52,363 bases of DNA from Christensenellaceae bacterium (GTDB lineage: Bacteria > Bacillota > Clostridia > Christensenellales > Aristaeellaceae), in assembly GCA_022510815.1 (NCBI GenBank), contig JAFLST010000003.1:1-52363 (forward strand). The letters are read 5' to 3'. The translations under genes were made by a program, and so were the position numbers. Shown one piece after another: positions 1 to 7,367 of the stretch (position 1 is the stretch's first letter; every line of letters begins with the position of its first letter). The notes beneath the pieces were generated by a model. That model did not search any database. It was not told where the DNA came from and worked only from the letters and a program-made list of their open reading frames with translations.

Positions 1-89
1 CCGTTTCGGGCGACCTTCAGGCCATAGGCTTCCGCGGCTTGTCTGGTGGTGACGGTTGCTTTCACAGCCGTGAAAATGGATGGTTTCAA
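1..89 (-). CDS. CHC2 zinc-finger DNA primase-like protein, N-terminal fragment
   Basis: Only the first 29 codons lie in the window; the gene runs off the left edge. The reverse strand reads from a TTG start, with AGGAGG six bases upstream (96-101). The peptide has a short hydrophobic start followed by the stretch TTRQAAEAYGLKVARNG. That stretch is typical of small CHC2 zinc-finger (DnaG-like) proteins carried by Tn1549-type and related integrative conjugative elements in clostridia, where it directly precedes the zinc-binding CPFHxDxxPS motif. The zinc motif itself is outside the window, so the assignment rests on the N-terminus alone. If right, it acts in replication or maintenance of a mobile element and marks the left end of the window as part of one. 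Confidence 0.6.
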   Translation of the reverse strand, partial: MKPSIFTAVKATVTTRQAAEAYGLKVARN

Positions 90-204
90 TGGGGTCCTCC
101 TTTGATTTCCTTTCGGGATTGGTTTGATGCCGGTCATCATGGTCATTGTATCGTGAACGAAGCATAGGCTTAGGAAATCGGGCGCTTATGCAATTTCAAA
201 AAAA

Positions 205-226
205 GGTCTTGCAAAAATGCAAGACC
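205..226 (-). terminator. Leftward hairpin with U-run between divergent genes
   Basis: Perfect 8-bp stem GGTCTTGC/GCAAGACC with a 6-nt loop. On the minus strand it is followed by seven Ts (plus strand 198-204 all A). It points leftward, yet no leftward gene ends here: the genes on either side diverge. It may shield the primase-like gene from antisense or read-through transcription. Confidence 0.55.
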
Positions 227-259
227 AAAAGGGAAAAACATTGATACTGTCATTCGCCG

Positions 260-288
260 TTGTATATGGAATATATATGATGTATAAT
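260..288 (+). promoter_or_regulatory. Sigma-A promoter for the gene at 321
   Basis: TTGTAT (260-265), 17-nt spacer, TATAAT (283-288), in AT-rich DNA about 30 nt before the start codon. Confidence 0.6.
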
Positions 289-320
289 GAATATATGTAA
301 TGAATGATGGAGGGCATGAT

Positions 321-1043
321 ATGCAAGATCGATATACAGGTGACATTGGTGACTTTGGTAAGTTGGGCCTTCTCCGGCAACTGCAACGCAATGGCTTAAC
401 TATTGGGATCAACTGGTATCGGGTCCCCAATGAAGGCCACAACTGTGACGGTCGCTTTACTGACTATGTACACAATCCCGAATATGCTCGGTGCGATCCA
501 GAACTCTGGCATTGCTTGGGAGAAATCATTGATAACAACCAGAGAGAAATTGCTGCGTTGGAAACAGGTGCGATTCTGCCTGCAAAATGGTATTCCCGGC
601 CCTTAGATTTTTCCGATTCAAATAAGGCTGATCGAAAGAATATTCGCGAGAAATGGCACAGTGATGCGGTTAAGAAGCTGGAAGGGAGTAAGCTCATTTT
701 CCTTGATCCTGATAATGGCCTGATATGTGAATCGGCACGAGATACGAAAAAGAGCAATAAATATATATTGGTTGAGGAACTTGCAGATTATTATAATACG
801 GGTGCAAGCGTCGTGTATTATCAGCATCAAGCGCGAAGAGAAGATGGCTTTTATCGCGATCAACACGAAAGGCTCTTGTCCGGTGGTAGATTTCCTGAAG
901 CAACAGCGATTGGCCTGAAATTTACAAAAACATCATTGCGATATTACTTTTTTATTGTTCAGCCTCAGCACAAAGATTTGATTTACCAGAGTCTCGAATC
1001 CATGTTAGAAACAGATTGGGAGAAGTATTTCCAACGTTTATAA
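321..1043 (+). CDS. Conserved protein of unknown function (MQDRYTGDIGDFGK family)
   Basis: A soluble protein of 240 residues. I chose the ATG at 321 rather than the one at 300 because GGAGGG (309-314) sits six bases before it. The N-terminus MQDRYTGDIGDFGKLGLLR is a strongly conserved opening that I associate with a widespread family of uncharacterised bacterial proteins. Other conserved-looking blocks are KLIFLDPDNGL near residue 125 and VVYYQHQAR near residue 165, which alternate hydrophobic strands with acidic or histidine residues as an enzyme active site might. There is no signal peptide or membrane segment. It stands alone between a divergent element primase and an XRE regulator, in AT-rich accessory DNA. 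I cannot assign a reaction; a nuclease or nucleotide-handling role is only a guess. Confidence 0.75.
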   Translation: MQDRYTGDIGDFGKLGLLRQLQRNGLTIGINWYRVPNEGHNCDGRFTDYVHNPEYARCDPELWHCLGEIIDNNQREIAALETGAILPAKWYSRPLDFSDSNKADRKNIREKWHSDAVKKLEGSKLIFLDPDNGLICESARDTKKSNKYILVEELADYYNTGASVVYYQHQARREDGFYRDQHERLLSGGRFPEATAIGLKFTKTSLRYYFFIVQPQHKDLIYQSLESMLETDWEKYFQRL

Positions 1044-1144
1044 ATAGAAGAAACGCCAGTTGGCGTGATAGCGTTTGCCTTCCGACGGAAACATGATTTG
1101 ATATAATGGACATAGAAGCATTGAAACAGGGAGAGGTGTCTATC

Positions 1145-2026
1145 ATGGACGAAAAACTGCATGCGTATCTTCCGGGAGTACCGGGCAATTCTCGTGAGCG
1201 GATACAGGATTTACTCCGGGAAAATGAAATGACACAGGCAGAACTGGCAGAGAAGATTGGCATGTCAGAAAGCGCTCTCAGCCGGTATATCAGTGGACAG
1301 ACAGACAAGCTATCCGCAGAAAGCATCGTGGCGATCGCAAAGGTCTTTGGCGTCACGACGGATTTTTTGCTGTGTCTGTCGGATATTCCATTCACGACGA
1401 ATTATGATATTGCTCGGTTGGGATTATCAGCGAAAGCGGCGGAGAAGCTGCTGAAACGAAAAGTCGACCCGGAAGTTGTGAGTAAACTGATCGAAAGTCG
1501 GCCCTTTGCGCTACTGATCAGCCAGATTTCCCAGATGCGAAACGACACATATGCAGCCGGTTATGCTTATATGACCAGCATGCTGCACAGCGCAAGCGAT
1601 ATACTCACTGAATTTGCTCAGACCAATCCGGAGGATCGCCGCGCTGCGAAACAGGTGATTGAGGACATTCGAGGACTTCGGAGAGCGACCTATTCTGTGC
1701 AGTTGGATGAAATCCACAAAACGATTGATCTGATCGTCGAGGATTTCAGAAAGGGCAGCAACACATACATGGAAGCAACGGAGAAGCTGACCACCGACGC
1801 GATGCAAAAGATCATATCCAATTTAAGAACACAGGTCAACGATCCGACGAAGCTGCGGGGCATCACGCCGGAAATGATGGTGAATGCCATCATGCCATCT
1901 TTTGAGGCGCTGGAATTGTGCGAAGAACAGACAGAACAGCTCCGGGCTGCCATGCTGCCGCTGTTCATGAGGCCGCAGGATCTGGCGAAGCAAATGAAAA
2001 CGCAAGAGAACGCCGGGGTCGAATGA
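1145..2026 (+). CDS. XRE-family helix-turn-helix transcriptional regulator
   Basis: A 293-residue DNA-binding protein. The HTH_3 domain spans about residues 17-75 (MTQAELAEKIGMSESALSRY, then LSAESIVAIAKVFGVTTDFLL), the standard Cro/C1 fold. The remaining ~215 residues are helical with no recognised effector domain. The ATG at 1145 is preferred over the one at 1106: GGGAGAGGTG (1129-1138) lies six bases before it, and a TATAAT box (1102-1107) overlaps the upstream ATG. In this accessory block it is a plausible element repressor or controller of neighbouring genes. Its stop overlaps a small ATGA-coupled reading frame. Confidence 0.88.
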   Translation: MDEKLHAYLPGVPGNSRERIQDLLRENEMTQAELAEKIGMSESALSRYISGQTDKLSAESIVAIAKVFGVTTDFLLCLSDIPFTTNYDIARLGLSAKAAEKLLKRKVDPEVVSKLIESRPFALLISQISQMRNDTYAAGYAYMTSMLHSASDILTEFAQTNPEDRRAAKQVIEDIRGLRRATYSVQLDEIHKTIDLIVEDFRKGSNTYMEATEKLTTDAMQKIISNLRTQVNDPTKLRGITPEMMVNAIMPSFEALELCEEQTEQLRAAMLPLFMRPQDLAKQMKTQENAGVE

Positions 2027-2187
2027 GCTACGTTATATACCTCTGCTCCGGGGATGAATCAGGGTGCCGCCTGATGCTGCGGATGCGGTGCATCCACAGT
2101 GCGTCCAGCATGTTTCCGCTATGCCTCCCGGCACAGCAGAATCACGCCGCCCGCCCTCATCCCCTTCACAAAGGTATAACACACTAG
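2023..2187 (+). CDS. Possible small translationally coupled ORF
   Basis: The ATG overlaps the stop of the regulator (ATGA), giving 54 codons. The product is rich in Cys, His and Arg, with no recognisable domain. The overlap is the only positive sign; composition is unlike a normal protein, and the frame ends just before a large palindrome. It may be decayed or chance sequence. Confidence 0.22.
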   Translation: MSYVIYLCSGDESGCRLMLRMRCIHSASSMFPLCLPAQQNHAARPHPLHKGITH

Positions 2188-2347
2188 ACTTTGCAAGCAA
2201 AGTCGTGTGCCACGAAACACTGGTTTCTTTGGATTCTTCCAGCCAACGGGGAACGGGACGACCGTTGCCCGGGATATATCAGCACCTCCCGGCGCTGGTA
2301 AGGAAGCTCTCCTTGCATCCCGCGCAGACGATCTGTCCAGTCCTACT
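2027..2347. other. Accessory intergenic stretch with palindrome
   Basis: No convincing gene. Several short overlapping open frames run through it in different phases, as in decayed element DNA. The one clear structure is the inverted repeat at 2180-2209. Confidence 0.5.
2180..2209. repeat. Long near-perfect inverted repeat
   Basis: GACTTTGC-AA-GCAAAGTC (2187-2204) is a perfect 8-bp stem with a 2-nt centre. It is extended by CACAC (2180-2184) and GTGTG (2205-2209), with a TA bulge on the left arm. There is no T-run, so it looks more like a protein-binding site or element relic than a terminator. Confidence 0.6.
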
Positions 2348-3007
2348 TCAAGTTTTATCCTTAGTATCTATATTAGTCAACTCTCTCAGTTCGTTAAAAT
2401 TGAAAGGAAACGCATTGCTGCCAGATACCTTGAATGGCTCTTGGCCGTCTGAATATTGGATTTCTAGATTCCACTGTGTGCCGTCGCAAATTTGATCATT
2501 TCTATAGGAATGACGCCACTCACCAAGATGCAGTCCAAACAATTCTTCAAGAAATTCTTGCTTTGTTATTATCGGGTCGAGTTCCATACGGGATTTCATT
2601 CGCGCTGGATTATATGAGTGCTTGACATCCATGTATAGGTGATCTCCATCGATTGTAAATGTGCGCGTTTCATACCCATTGAAAAAACCGCCTATAGTGA
2701 AGATCAGCTTATTGATGACAGAGATGCTGGCATCAAATGCCTGTGCTTTTAGCTCTTCCTGTGATGGAATATAGATACCACCGACGTCTGTATAGGCCTT
2801 CTTAGCACGTTCCAGATACTGGCGCGTATAACTAAGCTTAGTGGATTCACTCGGCTTTGTATGCATTGTAAAATGGTAGTTTGGCTGCTCTAGCAAGTTT
2901 TTCAGGTGCTCAATCTCTATTTTCAGTTCCTGAATCGCAATAAGAAGCTCTTGCTGATTCTTTCCTTTGAGGTGTATCTCATAATAAGTTTCAGGGCTAA
3001 TCATCAT
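2348..3007 (-). CDS. Clostridial hypothetical protein
   Basis: A 219-residue soluble protein. GGGAG lies nine bases before the ATG at 3007; the in-frame ATG at 3016 directly abuts that ribosome site, so 3007 is preferred. Residues ~15-45 are Glu/Leu/Lys-rich and probably form a short coiled coil (KIEIEHLKNLLEQ). The C-terminal half carries the blocks LHLGEWRHSY, DGTQWNLEI and GSNAFPFNFNEL. I recognise these as recurring in uncharacterised clostridial proteins, often next to mobile DNA, but know of no function. It has its own promoter at 3069-3097 and lies in AT-rich accessory sequence. Confidence 0.72.
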   Translation of the reverse strand: MMISPETYYEIHLKGKNQQELLIAIQELKIEIEHLKNLLEQPNYHFTMHTKPSESTKLSYTRQYLERAKKAYTDVGGIYIPSQEELKAQAFDASISVINKLIFTIGGFFNGYETRTFTIDGDHLYMDVKHSYNPARMKSRMELDPIITKQEFLEELFGLHLGEWRHSYRNDQICDGTQWNLEIQYSDGQEPFKVSGSNAFPFNFNELRELTNIDTKDKT

Positions 3008-3068
3008 ATTTGCCATCTCCCAATGCTTTGGTTATTATAGCTTAGTCGCATTGCTGAACTGTGCTGAT

Positions 3069-3097
3069 ATTATAGTGTATTTGAAAAGCAATTTCAA
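3069..3097 (-). promoter_or_regulatory. Sigma-A promoter for the 2348-3007 gene
   Basis: On the minus strand: TTGAAA (3097-3092), 17-nt spacer, TATAAT (3074-3069), about 60 nt upstream of the start codon. Confidence 0.65.
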
Positions 3098-3427
3098 GAT
3101 ATTTCCCTTCTGCAAAGATGCTCTGAATCATCACCTGCTGTGGGCGGGTGATAATGCTGTTTTGCTGGACATGTGCTCTCCGTGATCCTTGTTGTTCAGG
3201 CTGCTCATCCAATAAAGCAATAGACTTATGTGTTGTATTTTGCCATGAGCGCCGTTTGTATTGTTCAGGGTGGGAAAATGATCATAAATTGTGCCTTTGG
3301 GCTTTCTTATACGAAAAAGCCATTTCATACTACCATATGGCGTATACGATAGGAATTCTCAAACACTATATATGGTATAATCTTGCCTTCTTCTTTTTTC
3401 GGGAATAATGCACCGTTTTAGATGCAA

Positions 3428-3460
3428 ACACCGCCTGACCGTTTCATAGTCAGGCGGTGT
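3428..3460 (-). terminator. Terminator of the DUF2971 gene
   Basis: Perfect 12-bp stem ACACCGCCTGAC/GTCAGGCGGTGT with a 9-nt loop, 27 nt after the stop codon, followed on the minus strand by a short T-rich tail. Confidence 0.75.
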
Positions 3461-3486
3461 CTCATATACTACTTTATGATTCTACT

Positions 3487-5157
3487 TCAGGGATTAGTCT
3501 CATCGTTTTGGGTAGGCTTATCATCTAAGGCTTCATTTAGCAGATAAGGATGCCAAGGTATTGCTAAAAACCTTTCGATAATTTCGGTTGTGTTGCGTAT
3601 GTGCTTTTTCATACGCAGAAAATCGTCTCGTTTAAGTGCTCCGCTAAGAAATAAATTCGGGCTGGCATTTTCAAATTGTTTAAATGCATCGGGTGCCTGC
3701 CTAACAAAGTCATTGATACTTGCGACGGAACTCAAGATTTCATCAGGCATATCTGATGCCGATAGTTCATCTTCCGAATGACTGCAAACACGATTTAATG
3801 ATAGCTTGAAAAAATACGCATCTGTTAACATATCTATTGCTTCAGAGAGTATTGTTGGCAAAGATGAGAAATCTCTATTTAAACCCTCACCCGCCATAAA
3901 GGACGAGGACATTGTATCTACACGCTTAAGAGACTTTTGAAATTGTTGTGCAAGAATCTCGATGTATTTTGTTTCAAAGTCAATATCGTATTCTATGTCC
4001 TCTTCAGTTAACCGATAGCGCTCTAACTGATACTTTTCAGGGTTTAGTTTGAGTTGGAAGCATTCGATGCCCTTTTCTGTACACACATCCCAAAGCAGTT
4101 GTTTGCATATTCTATCTACGTATAAGCCGAAAGTGATTGATTTAATATATGGGAGATCAACGAATCGCGGCGTATCAGGTTCACCGACATTAATAATGCG
4201 CCATTCCTCTTCGTATGACCAACAAGTGTTTTTTACCAACAGATATGACATTATAGCAGCTATGTTTGCGTCACCTTGCTTAGCTTCGGCTTTACCCTGT
4301 GAATATGTAAAACTAATTCCAAGATCTTGTATTTTTATAGTGGGGCGACGGTCGCTGTATTTTACAGGGTATATGAATCCTTGGAAATCTTTTATCTTAC
4401 TGAAATCATATTCTACGCAGATGCCAGAATAGGAATTTGCGTAATGTGACCACATTAGTTGATTATCCCAACCACTTGCACTAAAGCATGATACAGTAAG
4501 ACCTGATAAGAATGTGCGAAGACCGGTAAGATACTTTTTATCACGAGTTTCAACGATGAATTCATGTAATTGATCCAACTTGGAGTCAAAGTCAAGCATT
4601 TTCGATAGATTTTGTGCGGTCATAGGAACCTGCCCCATTTTAATGACGATTCTAGCGTATACTGCAAATGCTTGCTGAGAAATGCGTTTTTTTAGCTCTT
4701 TGGGGCATGAAGAATAGAGCATGACCAAATTCTGGTTTACAAACGATTCTGCAGGCACATGTGTCATATGCATAGCTCGCTGTCTGGATAGCAAATGCCG
4801 CCTTATCTCGTTTAAAACTTGAATTGTTTCAGCCATCTTTCCAATGACTTTGTACTTGAGAAGCAATGTTAGTAAAAGTTTCTGTGCGAGATCATTCGCG
4901 CTTACTACTTCAATAATCCCAGCTATACAATCATCGTAAAATTCATCAGCAGAAAAGCCAATCATTGAGTCGAAAGGATCATTCATCTTTAAAGGAGTTT
5001 GAGCATATACAACACCATGACGGATGTTTTCAATATCATACATGGTTTCTTCGCTTCTTCTACAAGGTCTGTATTGATAAAAAATCCCACCGGCCGCTTG
5101 AATGCCCTGCTGCATCTTTAATAGAGTAAGAGCAGATTGCTTAGCTTCCAGTTCCAT
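3487..5157 (-). CDS. DUF2971 domain protein
   Basis: A 556-residue soluble protein. The ATG at 5157 has GACGAGGT seven bases upstream; the longer frame to 5205 has no comparable site. The DUF2971 signature is clear. An early block FYQYRP, then LKMNDPFDS, is the usual opening. CFSASGWDNQLMWSHYANSY near residue 235 and the SYEEEWRII block near residue 320 are the family's conserved core. The family normally covers only ~250-300 residues; here a further ~190 residues follow, mostly helical and unassigned. The biochemical role of DUF2971 is unknown to me. It is common in accessory islands, and its place beside an XRE regulator and element DNA suggests a defence or element-linked role, which is inference only. 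Confidence 0.82.
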   Translation of the reverse strand: MELEAKQSALTLLKMQQGIQAAGGIFYQYRPCRRSEETMYDIENIRHGVVYAQTPLKMNDPFDSMIGFSADEFYDDCIAGIIEVVSANDLAQKLLLTLLLKYKVIGKMAETIQVLNEIRRHLLSRQRAMHMTHVPAESFVNQNLVMLYSSCPKELKKRISQQAFAVYARIVIKMGQVPMTAQNLSKMLDFDSKLDQLHEFIVETRDKKYLTGLRTFLSGLTVSCFSASGWDNQLMWSHYANSYSGICVEYDFSKIKDFQGFIYPVKYSDRRPTIKIQDLGISFTYSQGKAEAKQGDANIAAIMSYLLVKNTCWSYEEEWRIINVGEPDTPRFVDLPYIKSITFGLYVDRICKQLLWDVCTEKGIECFQLKLNPEKYQLERYRLTEEDIEYDIDFETKYIEILAQQFQKSLKRVDTMSSSFMAGEGLNRDFSSLPTILSEAIDMLTDAYFFKLSLNRVCSHSEDELSASDMPDEILSSVASINDFVRQAPDAFKQFENASPNLFLSGALKRDDFLRMKKHIRNTTEIIERFLAIPWHPYLLNEALDDKPTQNDETNP

Positions 5158-5209
5158 ACTATTTACCTCGTCCCCTTTGTTTTTATCTCTTGTGGTAAAG
5201 CGCATTATC

Positions 5210-6700
5210 TCAGCTTTTAATGCTATACGGTATCATCCGAAAATGCCGTAGCGCGTCCTCAATGGCCTTTTCCTTCTCCGGCGGGCACTTCGGCACACGA
5301 TTCCCCTCTGTCTTGGGCTTATTATAGCAATCCCTCTCAATAATCCCATGTTTTGCCTTGACCTGTGCAATATACAAATACGATACCTTCAATCCGGTAT
5401 GCTCCAGCACATAGGCCTTGATCTCCTCGTGGGTCGCTTTGGTCTCCGCCTTTGTCACATCCAGCTCGGTCATATCCAAGTCGATATCTATATGATATGT
5501 CGTCCTCTTAATTTTGGACAATAATGCAACCGTCTCCACATGGTCCGTGCAGGGGAACATATCCACGGGAATGGCGACCTCAGCACGGTAGCCGCCACTC
5601 ACAAGATACTCCACATCCCTTGCCAGCGTCTCAGGGTTGCAGGACACATAGACCACCCGCGGCGGCTTCAGCGTCAGCAATGAACGGAGAAAGGGCTCGT
5701 CGCTGCCCGCGCGGGGAGGGTCCATCATGACTACATCCGGCACATGGCCTTCCTGCGCCATGCGCACCATGAAGCGGCCCGCATCGTCGCAATGGAAGAC
5801 AGCGTTGGTCACGCCGTTTCTGCGGGCGTTCTCCTTTGCGTCTCGGACGGCGTCGCGGTTGAGTTCCACGCCGATGAGCTGAGAGATGCGGTCGGACGCG
5901 CACAGGCCAATGGTGCCCGTGCCGCAGTAAGCGTCCAACAGGGTTTCACGGCCTGTCAGGCCAGCGAGATCAATGGCTGTTCGGTAGAGCAGTTCGCACT
6001 GCCGGGCGTTGACCTGATAGAAGGACTGCGGCGAGATACGGAAACGCTTCCCGCACAGCTCGTCCTCCATGTATCCATCGCCGTAGAGCACGGTTTCCTT
6101 CTTGCCCAGCACCATTGAGGTCTCCCGCTGATTCAGGTTAAGCACGACGGTCGTGATCTCCGGGTGCGCGGCAAGCAGTTCGGCGACAAACGCCTTTTTG
6201 CCGGGGAACTCGAGGCTGGTCGCGACCAGCACCACCATGATCTGTCCGGTGGCATGCCCTGTGCGGATCAGCACATGCCTCAGGAAGCCCCGGTGCGTAT
6301 ATTCGTTGTACACGCGCAGCTTGAACTTCGGCAGCATGCTCACAATGGTCTGGATGATGCGCCCGGCCCGAGGGTCCTCAATGAGGCAGCGCTTTACCGG
6401 CACCACGCGGTGTGTTCCTGCGGCATAGACCCCGGAGATGGGCGTGCCGCGCTTGTCAACCGCCAGCACAGCATGCACCTTGTTGCGATAGTGCAGGGGC
6501 TTGTCCATGCCGCGGATGGGCTCTACAGGGCAGAATTCGCCCAGCAGCGCTTCCACTCGCCGCTGCTTGAGCTCGAGCTGCTCCCGGTAGCACAGGTGAG
6601 TGAGCTGGCAGCCGCCGCAGCGGGAGGCCACGGGGCAGTTGAATCGAATATCCCCCGGCTGGCGGGGCGTTGAACGCTGGGGCTTAATGGATATCGGCAT
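5210..6700 (-). CDS. rlmD: 23S rRNA (uracil-1939-C5)-methyltransferase RlmD with extra C-terminal domain
   Basis: Transfers a methyl group from S-adenosylmethionine to C5 of U1939 in 23S rRNA. The iron-sulphur ligands appear as C22-x5-C28-x2-C31 plus C105. The SAM fold has LDAYCGTGTIGL and DPPRAG, and the catalytic cysteine is C354 in VSCNPETLARD. The usual N-terminal TRAM domain is missing. The core ends near residue 395 (HVETVALLSK). About 100 further residues follow, beginning YHIDIDLDMTELDVTKAETK and containing VSYLYIAQVKAKHG and CPPEKEKAIEDALRHF. The same tail occurs in other clostridial RlmD proteins and, as I recall, as free small proteins near mobile elements. Start chosen from AAAGGAG seven bases upstream. 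It follows the kinase gene by 21 nt. Confidence 0.92.
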   Translation of the reverse strand: MPISIKPQRSTPRQPGDIRFNCPVASRCGGCQLTHLCYREQLELKQRRVEALLGEFCPVEPIRGMDKPLHYRNKVHAVLAVDKRGTPISGVYAAGTHRVVPVKRCLIEDPRAGRIIQTIVSMLPKFKLRVYNEYTHRGFLRHVLIRTGHATGQIMVVLVATSLEFPGKKAFVAELLAAHPEITTVVLNLNQRETSMVLGKKETVLYGDGYMEDELCGKRFRISPQSFYQVNARQCELLYRTAIDLAGLTGRETLLDAYCGTGTIGLCASDRISQLIGVELNRDAVRDAKENARRNGVTNAVFHCDDAGRFMVRMAQEGHVPDVVMMDPPRAGSDEPFLRSLLTLKPPRVVYVSCNPETLARDVEYLVSGGYRAEVAIPVDMFPCTDHVETVALLSKIKRTTYHIDIDLDMTELDVTKAETKATHEEIKAYVLEHTGLKVSYLYIAQVKAKHGIIERDCYNKPKTEGNRVPKCPPEKEKAIEDALRHFRMIPYSIKS

Positions 6701-6721
6701 GAAGAAACTCCTTTAAGCGGT

Positions 6722-7309
6722 CTATTGGGGTGACCGCAGTCCGTTTGAGTAAACCCATGAGTAGAACCATTCACGGGGCGGTTTGACATAATCGTATTCC
6801 AGCAGGGCAGGCGCATGATCTATCAGCGCGATGGCCTCGCGCAGCACATCCTCCGGGGATTTGTCCGCCGTGTCAATGGCGTGCTCGTTAATCAGCAGGG
6901 GACGGCGGTTGATCTTCGCGGCGCTTTCCTCCAGCAGATGCAAATCAATGAGCCCCTGACCGCGGTTTACCATGCGTCTCCGGTGCTGCGCTTCATCGCT
7001 GCACATGAGCTTAAGCGTGATGAAATCATACCCCTTGAATACGATGGGAAGATCCGCCGTGCGCAGGTCGTCGAAGTCGCCGCTGATGATGTTGCGTATG
7101 CCCAGCTCGTGGAATTTCATGAGCTGGGCGACGCAGCACTCCCAGCAGACCTTTTCCTCGAACAGACCGGGATCGACACCAGCGGGTATGCCAAACTCAG
7201 GCACTTCATTCATCTCCGCGAGCGCGCCCTGATAATGATCGAAAAGCCCTCGGGCGAGGGTTGACTTGCCAACGCCGCTGGGGCCGATGATGAAAATGAA
7301 ATCCCTCAT
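6722..7309 (-). CDS. AAA-type P-loop ATPase/kinase
   Basis: A 195-residue nucleotide-binding protein. The Walker A motif GPSGVGKST sits at residues 8-16, and the overall size and layout resemble small-molecule kinases. A block with ISGDFDDL near residue 75 and an Arg-rich RRRMVNRGQG near residue 110 could provide the acidic and lid residues. I cannot name the substrate. It precedes rlmD by 21 nt on the same strand, so the two are probably co-transcribed. The pyrG terminator lies directly upstream and no separate promoter is obvious. Confidence 0.72.
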   Translation of the reverse strand: MRDFIFIIGPSGVGKSTLARGLFDHYQGALAEMNEVPEFGIPAGVDPGLFEEKVCWECCVAQLMKFHELGIRNIISGDFDDLRTADLPIVFKGYDFITLKLMCSDEAQHRRRMVNRGQGLIDLHLLEESAAKINRRPLLINEHAIDTADKSPEDVLREAIALIDHAPALLEYDYVKPPREWFYSWVYSNGLRSPQ

Positions 7310-7330
7310 AACACCCTTCCGAAAAAAGAA

Positions 7331-7360
7331 CGGGAAGCAGTCCTGTGCAGGCGCTTCCCG
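7331..7360 (-). terminator. pyrG terminator
   Basis: CGGGAAGC/GCTTCCCG stem with CCTG/CAGG inside the loop, followed on the minus strand by a run of Ts (plus strand A-rich at 7322-7330). It starts 7 nt after the pyrG stop. Confidence 0.85.
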
Positions 7361-7367
7361 CTTTGAT

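Larger units (their letters stand above)
3008..3486. other. Intergenic region between two leftward accessory genes
   Basis: Holds the promoter of the 2348-3007 gene and, at its right end, the terminator of the DUF2971 gene. Between about 3110 and 3420 only short frames lacking ribosome sites are present. A TATAAT at 3376-3381 faces right but no rightward gene follows. Confidence 0.5.

Noticed and set aside
1054-1080. CGCCA/TGGCG palindrome after the gene ending at 1043 as a terminator
   Set aside because: The loop is only two bases and no T-run follows; it is too weak to call.
3131-3408. Two short overlapping frames between the accessory genes
   Set aside because: Neither has a ribosome site or a protein-like composition; the rightward TATAAT at 3376 has no -35 at a proper distance and no gene after it.
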